A stretch of 64,000 bases of DNA, taken from contig NZ_CP035283.1 of assembly GCF_004103755.1 (NCBI RefSeq), positions 2,108,001-2,172,000 of the forward strand, read 5' to 3'. Origin of the DNA: Caproiciproducens sp. NJN-50 (GTDB lineage: Bacteria; Bacillota; Clostridia; Oscillospirales; Acutalibacteraceae). This document shows positions 25,829 through 35,067 of the stretch, piece by piece. Under the pieces are notes generated by a model that was not told the DNA's origin, ran no database searches, and saw only the letters and a list, made by a program, of their open reading frames with translations. The translations under genes were made by a program, and so were the position numbers. Within the stretch, counting starts at the first letter, position 1. Each line of letters opens with the position of its first letter.

Positions 25829-27019
25829 ATGAAGATCACAAAAGTAGAAGTGTTTCGGCTTTCAACGGTCAACAACAGACAAAACAGTCCCATCGGCTGC
25901 CGTATCCATACGGATACCGGGCTGCGAGGCGACGGTGAGGCCGGCATGGCCTATGGGGTGGGAGGAAGCGCCGCTTTCGGCATGGTGTGCGATTTAGCGG
26001 AACTTATCATTGGATTGGACCCCCTCCGAACAGAGTTCATTTGGGAAACTATGTATAAGAAAAGCTTCTGGGGACAAAACGGCGGCCCAGTGGTATTTTC
26101 CGGGATTGCCGCCATTGACGTGGCCCTGTGGGATATCAAGGGCAAGTATTACAATGTACCCGTTTACCAGCTATTGGGAGGTAAGGTCCGGGAAAAACTT
26201 CGCACTTATGCCAGCCAGCTTCAGTTTGGCTGGGGTCAGGTGGGAGTGAGCGATCATCTGTGGGCGGTTACCCCGGAAGACTATGCACACAATGTCAAGC
26301 TGGCCGTTGAAGAGGGCTTCGATGCAGTGAAGATCGACTTTTTTGACCGGGATGAAGAAGGAAAACCCTTAAACTTTTTGGATACCACAGGATTTCTGAC
26401 TCCCAAACAGCTTAAGATGGTGGAAGCCCGCATGAAGGCGGCCCGGGAAGCTGCCGGTGACGAAGTGGATATCATCATGGAAAACCATTCTTACCCTGAT
26501 GCCTTAGGTGCGGTGCAGTTGGGCAGGCTGGCGGAGAAATATCATATTCTGGCCTTTGAAGAACCCAACACGCCCACGCCGCAGACAGTGGAATACATTA
26601 CAAAATATACCTCGGTTCCCATTGCGAACGGGGAACGTATTTTTTCACGCTGGCAGTATGCGGAATATTTTAAGAAAAATCTGCTCCAGCTGGCTCAGCC
26701 GGATATCGGCAACTGCGGCGGTATCAGTGAGGTAAAGAAAATCTGCGACATGGCTCATGCTTTCGATGTCGGAGTTCAGGTCCACGTGGCGGGCAGTCCG
26801 CTTGCCACCAATGCCGCCCTTCATGTAGAATGCACCATTCCCAACTTTGTCATTCACGAACATCATACCTGCAACCGGATGGACACCTGCCTGGGTTTAA
26901 CAAAATACAATCTTCAACCGGAAAACGGCTATTTTTCCGTTCCTGAACTTCCCGGAATCGGGAACGAATTTCTTCAGGAGGCCATTGACCGGGCGATTCT
27001 CTATAAACTTGTTGAGTAA
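25829..27019 (+). CDS. Enolase-superfamily sugar-acid dehydratase/racemase, paralogue 1
   Basis: 396 residues of the mandelate racemase/muconate lactonizing group. Features are a capping domain with KSFWGQNGG, a TIM barrel with AVKIDFFD, metal ligands in IIMENH, FEEPNTP and NGERIF, and the C-terminal base His in VQVHVAGSP. The E-x-H signature and the late His recall D-galactonate dehydratase (D-x-H, PHCPLGP), so a dehydratase of a sugar acid is most likely. The start is ATG 25829 (GGAGG 7 nt upstream), which matches the start of the paralogues; ATG 25823 leaves only 1 nt. First of four paralogues in the cluster. Confidence 0.8.
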   Translation: MKITKVEVFRLSTVNNRQNSPIGCRIHTDTGLRGDGEAGMAYGVGGSAAFGMVCDLAELIIGLDPLRTEFIWETMYKKSFWGQNGGPVVFSGIAAIDVALWDIKGKYYNVPVYQLLGGKVREKLRTYASQLQFGWGQVGVSDHLWAVTPEDYAHNVKLAVEEGFDAVKIDFFDRDEEGKPLNFLDTTGFLTPKQLKMVEARMKAAREAAGDEVDIIMENHSYPDALGAVQLGRLAEKYHILAFEEPNTPTPQTVEYITKYTSVPIANGERIFSRWQYAEYFKKNLLQLAQPDIGNCGGISEVKKICDMAHAFDVGVQVHVAGSPLATNAALHVECTIPNFVIHEHHTCNRMDTCLGLTKYNLQPENGYFSVPELPGIGNEFLQEAIDRAILYKLVE

Positions 27020-27062
27020 ATCCGCTGGTTGGATTGCCAAATAAATATTAGGAGGAGTTGTA

Positions 27063-28286
27063 ATGAAAATCACAAGGGTTGACGTGTTTCTGGAAAAGGC
27101 CCCGGTGGAACATCCTGGATGGAGACCTGTTTTTTGCCGGATTCACACCGATGCGGGCATCTACGGTGACGGCGAGGCCGCCTTAGCCTATGGCATTGCG
27201 GCACCTGCGGCTTTCAGCATGATTAAGGATTTGGCAACGCTCATCATCGGTATGGACCCTCTGGACAATGAGGTGATTTGGGATAAACTTTACAAATGCA
27301 CTTTCTGGGGTCAGAACGGCGGGCCGGTAGTGTTTGCCGGAATCAGTGCGCTTGACATCGCCCTGTGGGATATCAAAGGCAAATACTTTAACGTCCCCAT
27401 CTATAAGTTGCTGGGAGGCAAGCGCCGCGACAATTTACGTACCTATGCAAGCCAGCTTACTTACGGCTGGGGCCCCGGCACAAACCATAAATGCTGTAAG
27501 CCGGAAGACTATGCCGAAAATTGCCGCATCGCCGTGGCCCAGGGCTATGACTGCGTAAAACTGGACTTTTTTGACTATGACGTGGACGGTACGGTCTGGA
27601 ACGGTCCGGGCAAGGCGGAAAAAAACGAACCGATGGCGGGAGAAATCCAAACCCGCCTGCTTTCTCCTTACTATATTAAAATCGTGGAGGATCGCGTGCG
27701 GGCCTGTCGAAAAGAGGTAGGCCCAAATGTGGATATCATTGTAGAGAATCATTCTTTCCCGGACGCTCAAAGCGCCGTACAGATCGGCCGGGCTTTGGAA
27801 AAATATAATATTTTCTACTTTGAAGAGCCCAATACCCCCACACCCAAGACAGCCAAGTTTATCTCCGACAAGCTGGCTATGCCCATCTCCCACGGCGAGC
27901 GGGTCTATTCCAGATGGCAGTACGCCCCTTATTTTGAAAATATGTCCGTACAGGTCATTCAGCCGGATCTTGGAAACTGCGGCGGCATAACCGAAGGCAA
28001 AAAGATCTGTGACATGGCCTATGTATATGACATCAGCGTTCAGGCCCATGTCTGCGCCAGCCCTTTATCCACCTCAGCGGCTCTCCAATTGGAAGCTGTC
28101 ATTCCTAACTTTGTCATCCATGAACATCACCAAATTAACCTGGAAGAATTCAATCAGCGCCTGTGTACGGTAAACTGGCAGCCGGTCAACGGCAGATTCA
28201 TGGTGCCGGAAGGGCCTGGATTGGCGTGCGAAATATCCGACTATGCCATGACTAGCGGGGTTGATGCAAAAGCCGTGGTAGAGTAG
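27063..28286 (+). CDS. Enolase-superfamily sugar-acid dehydratase/racemase, paralogue 2
   Basis: 407 residues, closely similar to paralogue 3 (LDNEVIWDKLYKCTFWGQNG is shared exactly). Barrel motifs: CVKLDFFD, IIVENH, FEEPNTP, HGERVYSRW, AQAHVCASP replaced here as VQAHVCASP. An insertion around residues 175-200 (NGPGKAEKNEP) is absent from the others and lies in the barrel near the active-site mouth. TTAGGAGGAGTTGTA is a strong ribosome site. Likely acts on a substrate related to that of paralogue 3. Confidence 0.8.
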   Translation: MKITRVDVFLEKAPVEHPGWRPVFCRIHTDAGIYGDGEAALAYGIAAPAAFSMIKDLATLIIGMDPLDNEVIWDKLYKCTFWGQNGGPVVFAGISALDIALWDIKGKYFNVPIYKLLGGKRRDNLRTYASQLTYGWGPGTNHKCCKPEDYAENCRIAVAQGYDCVKLDFFDYDVDGTVWNGPGKAEKNEPMAGEIQTRLLSPYYIKIVEDRVRACRKEVGPNVDIIVENHSFPDAQSAVQIGRALEKYNIFYFEEPNTPTPKTAKFISDKLAMPISHGERVYSRWQYAPYFENMSVQVIQPDLGNCGGITEGKKICDMAYVYDISVQAHVCASPLSTSAALQLEAVIPNFVIHEHHQINLEEFNQRLCTVNWQPVNGRFMVPEGPGLACEISDYAMTSGVDAKAVVE

Positions 28287-28391
28287 CAACAGATCTGTCG
28301 ATTTACATAGCAGAAACTCCATACCAGGAACCAGCTCGAGCAGAAAGCAGCCTGATTAATAAAAACAATCCATACAAAAGGAGACGTTATT

Positions 28392-29819
28392 ATGGCGATC
28401 AACGTTATTCGCGAGCCGGAACCCAAAGCTGGCACCTTAGGAAAGACGGAGCTCTACGCGTTGGCCCTCGGTCAGGTCATTGGGGCGGGTGTTATCACCC
28501 TCGTTGTTCCAGCGATTAAGATGACCGGCTACTCAGCATGGCTGGCATATTTTATGGCGATTGTCATGGGCTTTATCATGGTGCTGCCCACTATTTTTGT
28601 TTCTTCTACCCTGCGTATGGGCGGCGGCAACTACTCTATGCTGTGTGATCTGGCCGGTCCCACAACAGCCGGCATTTTTGCCTTTGCCTACCTGACTCAG
28701 TGTCTTTCCCTTTCCCTCTTCGGCGCATCAGCCGCTGCGTATTTAGGTGATATCATTCCTTTCCTCAATGGCAAAATAGCTCACATCGTTGTGGGCGGTG
28801 CCTTGTTAACCTTCTTTTTTATAGTCAATCTTCTTGGCATTAACATTATGGCGAAGGCACAGAAGATCATGACCTGGCTGCTTATTGCGGCGCTGCTCAT
28901 TTTTGCAATCGTCGGCATTTTCAAAATGAAACTGCCCATCTTTGATGCCGGCGATTCCAACTTTCTTACCAATGGTTGGGGGATTACTTTTACCAATGGC
29001 CAAATTAGCGGGGGCTTCACCGGCGCAGTGCTGCTGTTTGTCTACTCCTGCCAAGGCTATTACATGACGATCGCTTATGGCCGTGACGCAAAAAACGCTA
29101 AGAGGGATATTCCTGTCGCCATGATTACTACAGCTCTTTCCCTGATTGTTCTGTACATAGGCGTGGCCTTGGCCGGCGCGGGCGTTATGAGTATAAAAGA
29201 GTACGGTTCCTCCATTACCTTGGTTTTTGCCGCTCAACGTATCTTCCCCGCCTGGCTGTTCTATGCCTTTATCATTGGCGGACCGATCATGGCGTTGCTG
29301 TCCACCCTGAACTCCACTTTTGCTTATAATGCCATTAATATCGGACAGTCCTGTGATGACGGCTGGCTGCCCACTATTTTCGGGAAAAAAAACAAGGTCG
29401 GGTCTCGGATATATATCTTAACATTTATGTATATTCTCGGCATGATTCCCATCATCTTCGGTTTCTCTATTGAGGTAATTGTCAACATGGTGCAGTTGAT
29501 TACCTCGGCTTTCGCCTTTCTCAATATGGTGGCGTATCTTAAACTTCCCAAAAAGTATCCGAAGGCTTGGGCAAAGGCCCGCTTTCACGTGCCCAATGCT
29601 GTTTATTACATCATCTGCTGGGTGTCAATGGCCTTTTTTATCGTAGTTCTATGGAAATCCTGTCTCTCTATGAGTCCCGCTTTGGCCGCTGTCAACGTGG
29701 CCGCGATCTTGGTGCTGTCCATCATTGGCATTTGGCGTTCTAAGACCGGTAATATTGTTATCCATACCTCGGTTTGGACCGGGGACGAAGAAGAGTGTTC
29801 TGTAAAAAATGAATCTTAA
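28392..29819 (+). CDS. APC-superfamily permease
   Basis: 475 residues with about 12 membrane helices. The N-terminal ALGQVIGAGVITLV matches the unwound substrate-binding helix 1 of amino acid-polyamine-organocation carriers, followed by GGGNYSMLCDLAG. It sits between enolase paralogues 2 and 3, so it likely imports the substrate or an amine-bearing precursor. An amino-acid-type carrier beside sugar-acid-dehydratase-like enzymes is unexpected and hints that the substrate may contain nitrogen. AAGGAG lies upstream of ATG 28392. Confidence 0.8.
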   Translation: MAINVIREPEPKAGTLGKTELYALALGQVIGAGVITLVVPAIKMTGYSAWLAYFMAIVMGFIMVLPTIFVSSTLRMGGGNYSMLCDLAGPTTAGIFAFAYLTQCLSLSLFGASAAAYLGDIIPFLNGKIAHIVVGGALLTFFFIVNLLGINIMAKAQKIMTWLLIAALLIFAIVGIFKMKLPIFDAGDSNFLTNGWGITFTNGQISGGFTGAVLLFVYSCQGYYMTIAYGRDAKNAKRDIPVAMITTALSLIVLYIGVALAGAGVMSIKEYGSSITLVFAAQRIFPAWLFYAFIIGGPIMALLSTLNSTFAYNAINIGQSCDDGWLPTIFGKKNKVGSRIYILTFMYILGMIPIIFGFSIEVIVNMVQLITSAFAFLNMVAYLKLPKKYPKAWAKARFHVPNAVYYIICWVSMAFFIVVLWKSCLSMSPALAAVNVAAILVLSIIGIWRSKTGNIVIHTSVWTGDEEECSVKNES

Positions 29820-29842
29820 TACCATGAAGGAGGCAATGCTTT

Positions 29843-31048
29843 ATGAAAATCACAAAGGTGGAAGTATTTGAAGTTCAGGCCCGACGCCCTGAATGGCGCC
29901 CCGTGCTCTGTCGGATCTACACCGACGAAGGAACTTACGGAGACGGAGAGGCTGCTTTGGCCTACTGCAATGGCGCGCCTGCGGCGGCTGGTATGATTCG
30001 TGACCTTGCGAACCTTATCATCGGTATGGACCCGTTGGATAACGAAGTCATCTGGGATAAACTTTACAAGTGCACCTTCTGGGGCCAGAACGGCGGTCCG
30101 GTGGTATTCGCCGGCATCAGTGCCATTGATATCGCCCTGTGGGACATCAAAGGGAAGCATTTCAACGTTCCCGTCTACAAGCTGTTGGGCGGCAAGCGGC
30201 GGAATGACCTGCGCACCTATGCCAGCCAGCTCCAATTTGGGTGGGGGCGGGATACATGCAAAGACAGCCTGACTATGAGCGCCCCTCACGACGCTGTTGC
30301 TGTTCAGGACTATGTGGACAACGCCATGAAAGCGGTAAAAGAAGGATATGACTGCATCAAGATCGACTTTTTCACCTACGATCCGAAAGACGGTCACGCT
30401 TACACCGATGAGGAGTGCTGCCGCCTGCTTTCTCCCTACTATGTCAATGTGGTGGAAAGCCGGGTCAAGGCTGTTCGAGAAGCCATTGGCCCTAATGTGG
30501 ACATCATCATGGAAAATCATTCGCGGCCTGATGCCCAAAGCGCCGTTCAACTGGGCCGCGCGGTGCAAAAATACAATATCTTTTATTTTGAAGAACCCAA
30601 CACCCCCACCCCGAAGACCGCGAAGTTTATCTCCGACAAGCTGTCCATGCCTATTTCCCACGGCGAACGGGTTTATTCACGCTGGCAGTATGCACCTTAT
30701 TTTGAGGAACAAGGCATCCAGGTCATTCAGCCTGATGTTGGAAACTGCGGCGGCCTGACCGAAGCCAAGAAAATCTGTGATATGGCCTATGTGTATGATA
30801 TCGGTGTTCAGGCCCACGTCTGCGCCAGTCCGCTTTCCACTGCCGCGGCACTTCATTTGGAAGCGGTCATTCCCAACTTTGTCATTCATGAGCACCATGT
30901 GTTTAATCTTCACGACTATAACCGGGAACTGTGCACGGTGGACTTCCAGCCAGTCAACGGTAGATTCAAAGTGCCTGAGGGACCCGGCTTGGGCGCTGAA
31001 ATCAGCCCCTGGGCCATGGAGCACTCCATTAAGTATGCGGTGGAATAA
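29843..31048 (+). CDS. Enolase-superfamily sugar-acid dehydratase/racemase, paralogue 3
   Basis: 401 residues, near-identical in many blocks to paralogue 2 (FAGISAIDIALWDIKGK; KTAKFISDKLSMPISHGERV; VQAHVCASPLST). Active-site motifs: CIKIDFFTYD, IIMENHSRPDA, FEEPNTP, HGERVYSRW, late His in VQAHV. The duplicated gene is separated from paralogue 2 by the permease gene, suggesting a duplication that predates or surrounds insertion of the permease. AAGGAGG lies upstream of the start. Confidence 0.8.
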   Translation: MKITKVEVFEVQARRPEWRPVLCRIYTDEGTYGDGEAALAYCNGAPAAAGMIRDLANLIIGMDPLDNEVIWDKLYKCTFWGQNGGPVVFAGISAIDIALWDIKGKHFNVPVYKLLGGKRRNDLRTYASQLQFGWGRDTCKDSLTMSAPHDAVAVQDYVDNAMKAVKEGYDCIKIDFFTYDPKDGHAYTDEECCRLLSPYYVNVVESRVKAVREAIGPNVDIIMENHSRPDAQSAVQLGRAVQKYNIFYFEEPNTPTPKTAKFISDKLSMPISHGERVYSRWQYAPYFEEQGIQVIQPDVGNCGGLTEAKKICDMAYVYDIGVQAHVCASPLSTAAALHLEAVIPNFVIHEHHVFNLHDYNRELCTVDFQPVNGRFKVPEGPGLGAEISPWAMEHSIKYAVE

Positions 31049-31075
31049 CTGTAAGAACAAGAAAGGGATAAACAG

Positions 31076-32266
31076 ATGAAAATCACCAGTGTAGAATGCT
31101 ATTTGGGCAATTTTATTACCGTGAAAATAAACACGGACGAAGGCATCAGCGGATTCGGCGAGGCAGGTTTGGCCTATGGAAATTCCTGGGAGGCGGCGTT
31201 CGGGCAGTGTCAGGACTTTGCCAAGCTGATTATCGGCATGGATCCGTTCAATACCGAGGAGATTTGGGAGCACCTGCACCGCCACACCTTCTGGGGAATG
31301 GGCGGCGGCGTTGTTATTACTTCCGCTATGGCCGCCATTGACACAGCCTGCTGGGATATTAAAGGAAAGGCTCTTAACGTCCCCGTTTATAAACTGATCG
31401 GTGGAAAAACAAACAAAAAGCTGCGGGCCTACGCCAGCCAGCTTCAGTTCGGCTGGAGCAAGTTGATTGAAGCCAATGATAATCTAACCTTGCTCTACGA
31501 TCCGAAAGATTATTACGACGTGGTCAAAAACGCAGTGGAGGACGGTTATGACGCTGTAAAAATCGACCCCGTCTTCGCTCCAACCGAAACGAAACCTTTT
31601 GGTGAAGTGTTCAACACGCAGGGAACACACCACCGGGGATCCTATCGTCAGCATGACCTGCAACGGTCGGTAGAGCGTATCGCGGCAGCTCGTGAGGCCG
31701 GCGGGCCCGACCTGGATATCATCGTGGAAATCCACTCTTTGCTGGATGCAAATACAGCCGCCGAGCTGGGCAAGGCTCTGGAACCCTACCGCATCATGTA
31801 CTATGAAGAGCCCACCATGCCCTGTAATCCCGAAGTTTTCAAGCATATTAAGGAACGTTGTTCTTTGCCCCTGGCCACCGGGGAGCGCAGCTACACTCGC
31901 TGGGGTTTTCGCCAGTTCTTTGAGGACCGCACCTTAAGCATTGTCCAACCCGACCTGTGCAATACCGGCGGTATTACCGAAACCAAAAAGATCTGCGACA
32001 TGGCTCAGGTCTATGATGTCGGCGTGCAGATTCATGTCTGCGGCGGCCCCATTGCAACGGCGGCTGCACTCCAGGTTGAATCGGCCATTCCCAACTTTGT
32101 GATTCACGAGGAACACAACGCAAATTTGTTGACAAAATTCAGAAAAGCCGGTAAATATTATTACCATCCGGCAGATGGATTCTATCCTGTCCCGGAACTC
32201 CCCGGCATCGGTCAAGAGATGAGTGAAGAAGAAATGGAAAACGCCCGAAGGGTCATTGTGGAGTAA
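31076..32266 (+). CDS. Enolase-superfamily sugar-acid dehydratase/racemase, paralogue 4
   Basis: 396 residues; the most divergent paralogue. It lacks the WRP stretch of the others at the N-terminus and has RHTFWGMGGG in place of KCTFWGQNGG. Barrel motifs: AVKIDPVF, IIVEIHSLLDA, YEEPTMP, TGERSYTRWGF, VQIHVCGGP. These are closer to D-galactonate dehydratase than the other three. The E-x-H and late His are kept. It may perform a different step or act on a stereoisomer. It ends the cluster before a strong terminator. Confidence 0.8.
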   Translation: MKITSVECYLGNFITVKINTDEGISGFGEAGLAYGNSWEAAFGQCQDFAKLIIGMDPFNTEEIWEHLHRHTFWGMGGGVVITSAMAAIDTACWDIKGKALNVPVYKLIGGKTNKKLRAYASQLQFGWSKLIEANDNLTLLYDPKDYYDVVKNAVEDGYDAVKIDPVFAPTETKPFGEVFNTQGTHHRGSYRQHDLQRSVERIAAAREAGGPDLDIIVEIHSLLDANTAAELGKALEPYRIMYYEEPTMPCNPEVFKHIKERCSLPLATGERSYTRWGFRQFFEDRTLSIVQPDLCNTGGITETKKICDMAQVYDVGVQIHVCGGPIATAAALQVESAIPNFVIHEEHNANLLTKFRKAGKYYYHPADGFYPVPELPGIGQEMSEEEMENARRVIVE

Positions 32267-32315
32267 ATCCATTCGCCTTCTCCAGGTATCTGACATTCAT
32301 GCTCCAGATTTTTCA

Positions 32316-32367
32316 AAACAGTCTCCCCCCACTTCTTAATCCGGGAGGGAGACTGTTTCCTTTTTTT
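32316..32367 (+). terminator. Terminator of the enolase-superfamily operon
   Basis: AAACAGTCTCCC (from 32316) pairs with GGGAGACTGTTT (ending 32358), followed by CC and seven T. Confidence 0.9.
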
Positions 32368-32450
32368 GGGATGCGTTGCATTTGCCCAGGCTTCTGACTG
32401 TCTTTCTTCTCATTCTGTTGGCAGCACTTCCTTCATACGGTATGATGACG

Positions 32451-32794
32451 TCACGGCAACGCTTCAATATTGTTTAGTAAAAACTCAATGAAATACTTGC
32501 TTGAGATCGGCAAGCTATTCTTATCTTTATAACCTATTGCAAGTGGTCTCCCGATAGGCGGGTCAGTCGGCAACAGAGCAATATTGTAATTTGTGCGATG
32601 AAGTATAAGCTCTGCAGGATACTGACGCCCAGCCCTGCTTCTACCATCGTCACGATTGCATAATCGTCATGATTGGTGTACCTTTAGTTTGGGGTTATTC
32701 CGATGGGTTTGAACGCCTCCAGCGATTCATAGTAGCGCTCTTCCTCCAAAAGAATGAACGCTTCTTTCGCTAAAGCTTCCAAATATCGATCCAT
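32451..32794 (-). pseudogene. Remnant of a LysR-type regulator (effector domain only)
   Basis: Reading the minus strand gives MDRYLEALAKEAFILLEEE, then PN, a TAA stop, RYTNHDDYAIVTMVEAGLGVSIL, and after a one-base frameshift ELILHRTNYNIALLP... ending LNNIEALP. This is the C-terminal half of a LysR substrate-binding domain. The helix-turn-helix part is missing, an in-frame stop occurs after about 37 codons, and the frame shifts once. It probably once regulated a neighbouring gene. The rest of 32795-33098 is AT-rich and includes an 18-bp palindrome at 32809-32826. Confidence 0.7.
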
Positions 32795-33098
32795 GGTTCA
32801 CAAATTCCAATATTTATATAAATATTTTTGTTTTACTTATTTATAGAGCCAGTATACAATAAGTACGAAGGGAAGGACGGGGCTGGATTGGAGAATTGGG
32901 CGTGAAAAGTTACATAGGCGCAGCACTTATATTTTCTGGTGTGGTGTTTTCAAAATTACGAATTAGAGACGAGCCAGGTATTTGTCTATTCAATAGGAAA
33001 GATACCCGTTATGAACACTAACATAAGGACATCTGCTTTGTTGCCGACAACTGTTCTTAATCATTTCATTCGGATCGTTAGAAGGCTGGGGAAATAAC

Positions 33099-33833
33099 AT
33101 GTCAAAACCAATCGTTGGAATCATGGGAAATTTTCAATCAGAGGAAGCTGGCAGGCCGGAAGGCGGCCAGCGGCTTAATGTGAGCAACGCCTATGTGGTA
33201 TCGGTCATCCGTGCCGGCGGGGTACCGCTGGTGATACCGTTGACGTGGAACGACGAGGTGGTGGTGACCGCCGTACAAGCGATGGACGGTCTGATTGTCA
33301 CCGGCGGCGTCGACGTCAATCCGCTGGAGTATGGGGAAGAACCGACGCTGAAGCAAGGTTTCTTCTGCGCGGAGCGGGATCACACCGACTTCTGCGCCAT
33401 CCGAAACGCTTCCCGGCTTCATCGCCCCATTTTGGGTATCTGCCGAGGCATACAAGCCCTCAATGTGGCCTTTGGCGGCACGCTGTATCAGGATGTTTCT
33501 CTCAAGAGCGGATCCCCGGCACTCAAGCATTTTCAAGAGGCCGCTCCAAATGCTCCCTGCCACACGGTACATGTCCGGGCAGAGAGTTGTCTGCACAGTT
33601 TGCTGGGGGATACGGTGCGGGTCAACAGCTTCCACCATCAGGCGGTTCACCGTGTCGCCGCCGGTTTTCGGATCAGCGCTACTGCCACAGACGGTATTAT
33701 TGAGGAGATCGAGCAAGAATCCAACGAATTCGTGGTCGGCATCCAGTGGCATCCGGAGTTGATGGCGGCCTATGGGGATAGGACAATGCAGGGAATTTTC
33801 GATCTGTTTGTCAACGCCTGTGCGAAAAAATAA
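33099..33833 (+). CDS. Gamma-glutamyl-gamma-aminobutyrate hydrolase family protein (peptidase C26)
   Basis: 244 residues, class I glutamine-amidotransferase fold. Nucleophile C115 in ILGICRGIQ, catalytic H218 and E220 in IQWHPE, and the oxyanion region VTGGVDVNP are all present, so it should be active. Relatives such as PuuD release gamma-aminobutyrate from its gamma-glutamyl conjugate in putrescine degradation; others hydrolyse different gamma-glutamyl amides. Downstream of the enolase cluster with an amino-acid-type permease, it may cut a gamma-glutamyl intermediate of that pathway, but a terminator and a decayed regulator lie between them. Confidence 0.8.
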   Translation: MSKPIVGIMGNFQSEEAGRPEGGQRLNVSNAYVVSVIRAGGVPLVIPLTWNDEVVVTAVQAMDGLIVTGGVDVNPLEYGEEPTLKQGFFCAERDHTDFCAIRNASRLHRPILGICRGIQALNVAFGGTLYQDVSLKSGSPALKHFQEAAPNAPCHTVHVRAESCLHSLLGDTVRVNSFHHQAVHRVAAGFRISATATDGIIEEIEQESNEFVVGIQWHPELMAAYGDRTMQGIFDLFVNACAKK

Positions 33834-33945
33834 GGGCACGATTTTTCCGGATACTGTTGCGTATAATGCCTTAGGATTCACTATATGAAAGACAATTTTG
33901 CGGTGCCCCATCAATATCCCCTTGAACAAAGCGGCTATGTGATTT

Positions 33946-34226
33946 CTAGCAATTGATCGCAACATCTTTCTGCAATTGATTTTTAATATATTCTTCAATT
34001 GCTTTCCTGTTACGGCCCACTGTGTCTACAAAATATCCACGGCACCAAAAATATCGCGTTCCATACTTGTACTTCAAATTTGCACGCCTATCGAATATCA
34101 TCAAACTACTTTTACCCTATCCGCTTTTATCTGCCCATATATTTCCCTTCCGCGATATTTTGGAGCAAATACAATATGATACTGGCATCTCCACTTTGAA
34201 TGTGATAAACTTTGTATGTCTTTCAT
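33946..34226 (-). pseudogene. Internally deleted IS200/IS605-type transposase (tnpA)
   Basis: The N-terminus (MKDIQSLSHSKWRCQYHIVF, then APKYR) and the C-terminus (FDRRANLKYKYG ... YFVDTVGRNRKAIEEYIKNQL) match the intact copy at 34467-34928. About 50-60 codons between them, including the metal-binding HUH motif, are lost and the halves are out of frame. The catalytic Tyr (EEYIKN) remains. It cannot transpose by itself but could be mobilised by the intact copy. Confidence 0.75.
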
Positions 34227-34229
34227 GAC

Positions 34230-34293
34230 AAAATCTCCTTTTGTTGTTAATGCGGTTGGCAGACCTGCATCTATTCTAACAAAAGGAGATTTT
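34230..34293. repeat. Subterminal inverted repeat of the deleted IS200-like copy
   Basis: A 16-bp perfect inverted repeat AAAATCTCCTTTTGTT (34230-34245) / 34278-34293 lies just upstream of the tnpA remnant. On the minus strand the ribosome site AAGGAG is inside the stem, the known IS200 device that hides the transposase start. Confidence 0.65.
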
Positions 34294-34368
34294 CTTGTAT
34301 CTAAAGATTCTCATCTCACCTGCAAAGCTAGTGGTTCTTTTATTGCTAAAGCCGCAAGAAATAGTTAC

Positions 34369-34387
34369 CCCCCGGCACAGCCGGGGG
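34369..34387. repeat. GC-rich end hairpin shared by the two IS200-like copies
   Basis: CCCCCGGC-ACA-GCCGGGGG. An equivalent hairpin AACTCCCGGC-ACA-GCCGGGAGTT is at 35035-35057 next to the second copy. Such hairpins near element ends are what IS200/IS605 transposases recognise on single strands. Confidence 0.5.
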
Positions 34388-34466
34388 TTCTTCATATGCG
34401 GGCAAAGCCCTGTATTACTGGCTGCGCCTCAAGGCGCTGGTACGGTCTGCCAATTGCAAAAGTTTG

Positions 34467-34928
34467 TTACTTGCTACCCGTAAACGGGTCTGCATACTCC
34501 TTAAGCGTCATCTGGTCTTCAACCTGATCTTCCAATTGATTTTTGATGTACTCAGCTATTGCTTTGTCATTTTTCCCTGCCGTATCTACAAAATAGCCTC
34601 TACACCAAAATGTCCGGTTCCCATATTTGTACTTCAAATTCGCGTGCCGCTCAAATATCAGCAAAGTGCTCTTTCCTTTGATAAATCCTACGAATCCGGA
34701 AACGCTCATCTTCGGTGGTATTTTTACCAACATGTGTATATGATCCGGACACACCTCTGCTTCCATGATTTCCACCTGTTTCCAGTTACATAACTCCCGC
34801 AGTATTTTTCCTATCTCAGCCCGCATATTTCCGTACGCTGCTTTTCTACGATACTTGGGTGCAAACACTATGTGGTATTTGCAATTCCAGCTCGTATGGT
34901 TTAAACTATCTATGTCATTCGTCTTCAT
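34467..34928 (-). CDS. tnpA: IS200/IS605-family transposase TnpA
   Basis: 153 residues, full length for the Y1 HUH single-strand transposases. The HUH motif is CPDHIHMLV and the nucleophile Tyr is in AEYIKNQLED; WCRGYFVDTAG is a family hallmark. It cuts and joins single-stranded ends recognised as hairpins. No tnpB is adjacent, so it is IS200-like rather than IS605-like. The element lies directly after the rRNA operon terminator and in tandem with a defective copy. Confidence 0.9.
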   Translation of the reverse strand: MKTNDIDSLNHTSWNCKYHIVFAPKYRRKAAYGNMRAEIGKILRELCNWKQVEIMEAEVCPDHIHMLVKIPPKMSVSGFVGFIKGKSTLLIFERHANLKYKYGNRTFWCRGYFVDTAGKNDKAIAEYIKNQLEDQVEDQMTLKEYADPFTGSK

Positions 34929-34938
34929 GTCGAATGTG

Positions 34939-35000
34939 CCTCCTTTTGATATGTTTTGTTGCAGTTGGCAGACCGCAGCTTTTATTATATCAAAAGGAGG
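34939..35000. repeat. Subterminal inverted repeat hiding the tnpA ribosome site
   Basis: CCTCCTTTTGATAT (34939-34952) pairs with ATATCAAAAGGAGG (34987-35000). On the minus-strand transcript the AAAGGAGG that would start tnpA translation is sequestered. Confidence 0.65.
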
Positions 35001-35034
35001 TTTTTTACTATTATCACCGCTAAAGCTTTTTGGG

Positions 35035-35057
35035 AACTCCCGGCACAGCCGGGAGTT
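35035..35057. repeat. GC-rich end hairpin of the intact IS200-like copy
   Basis: AACTCCCGGC-ACA-GCCGGGAGTT, 10-bp perfect arms. It matches the hairpin at 34369-34387 and likely marks one end of the intact element. Confidence 0.5.
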
Positions 35058-35067
35058 TTCGTATTAC

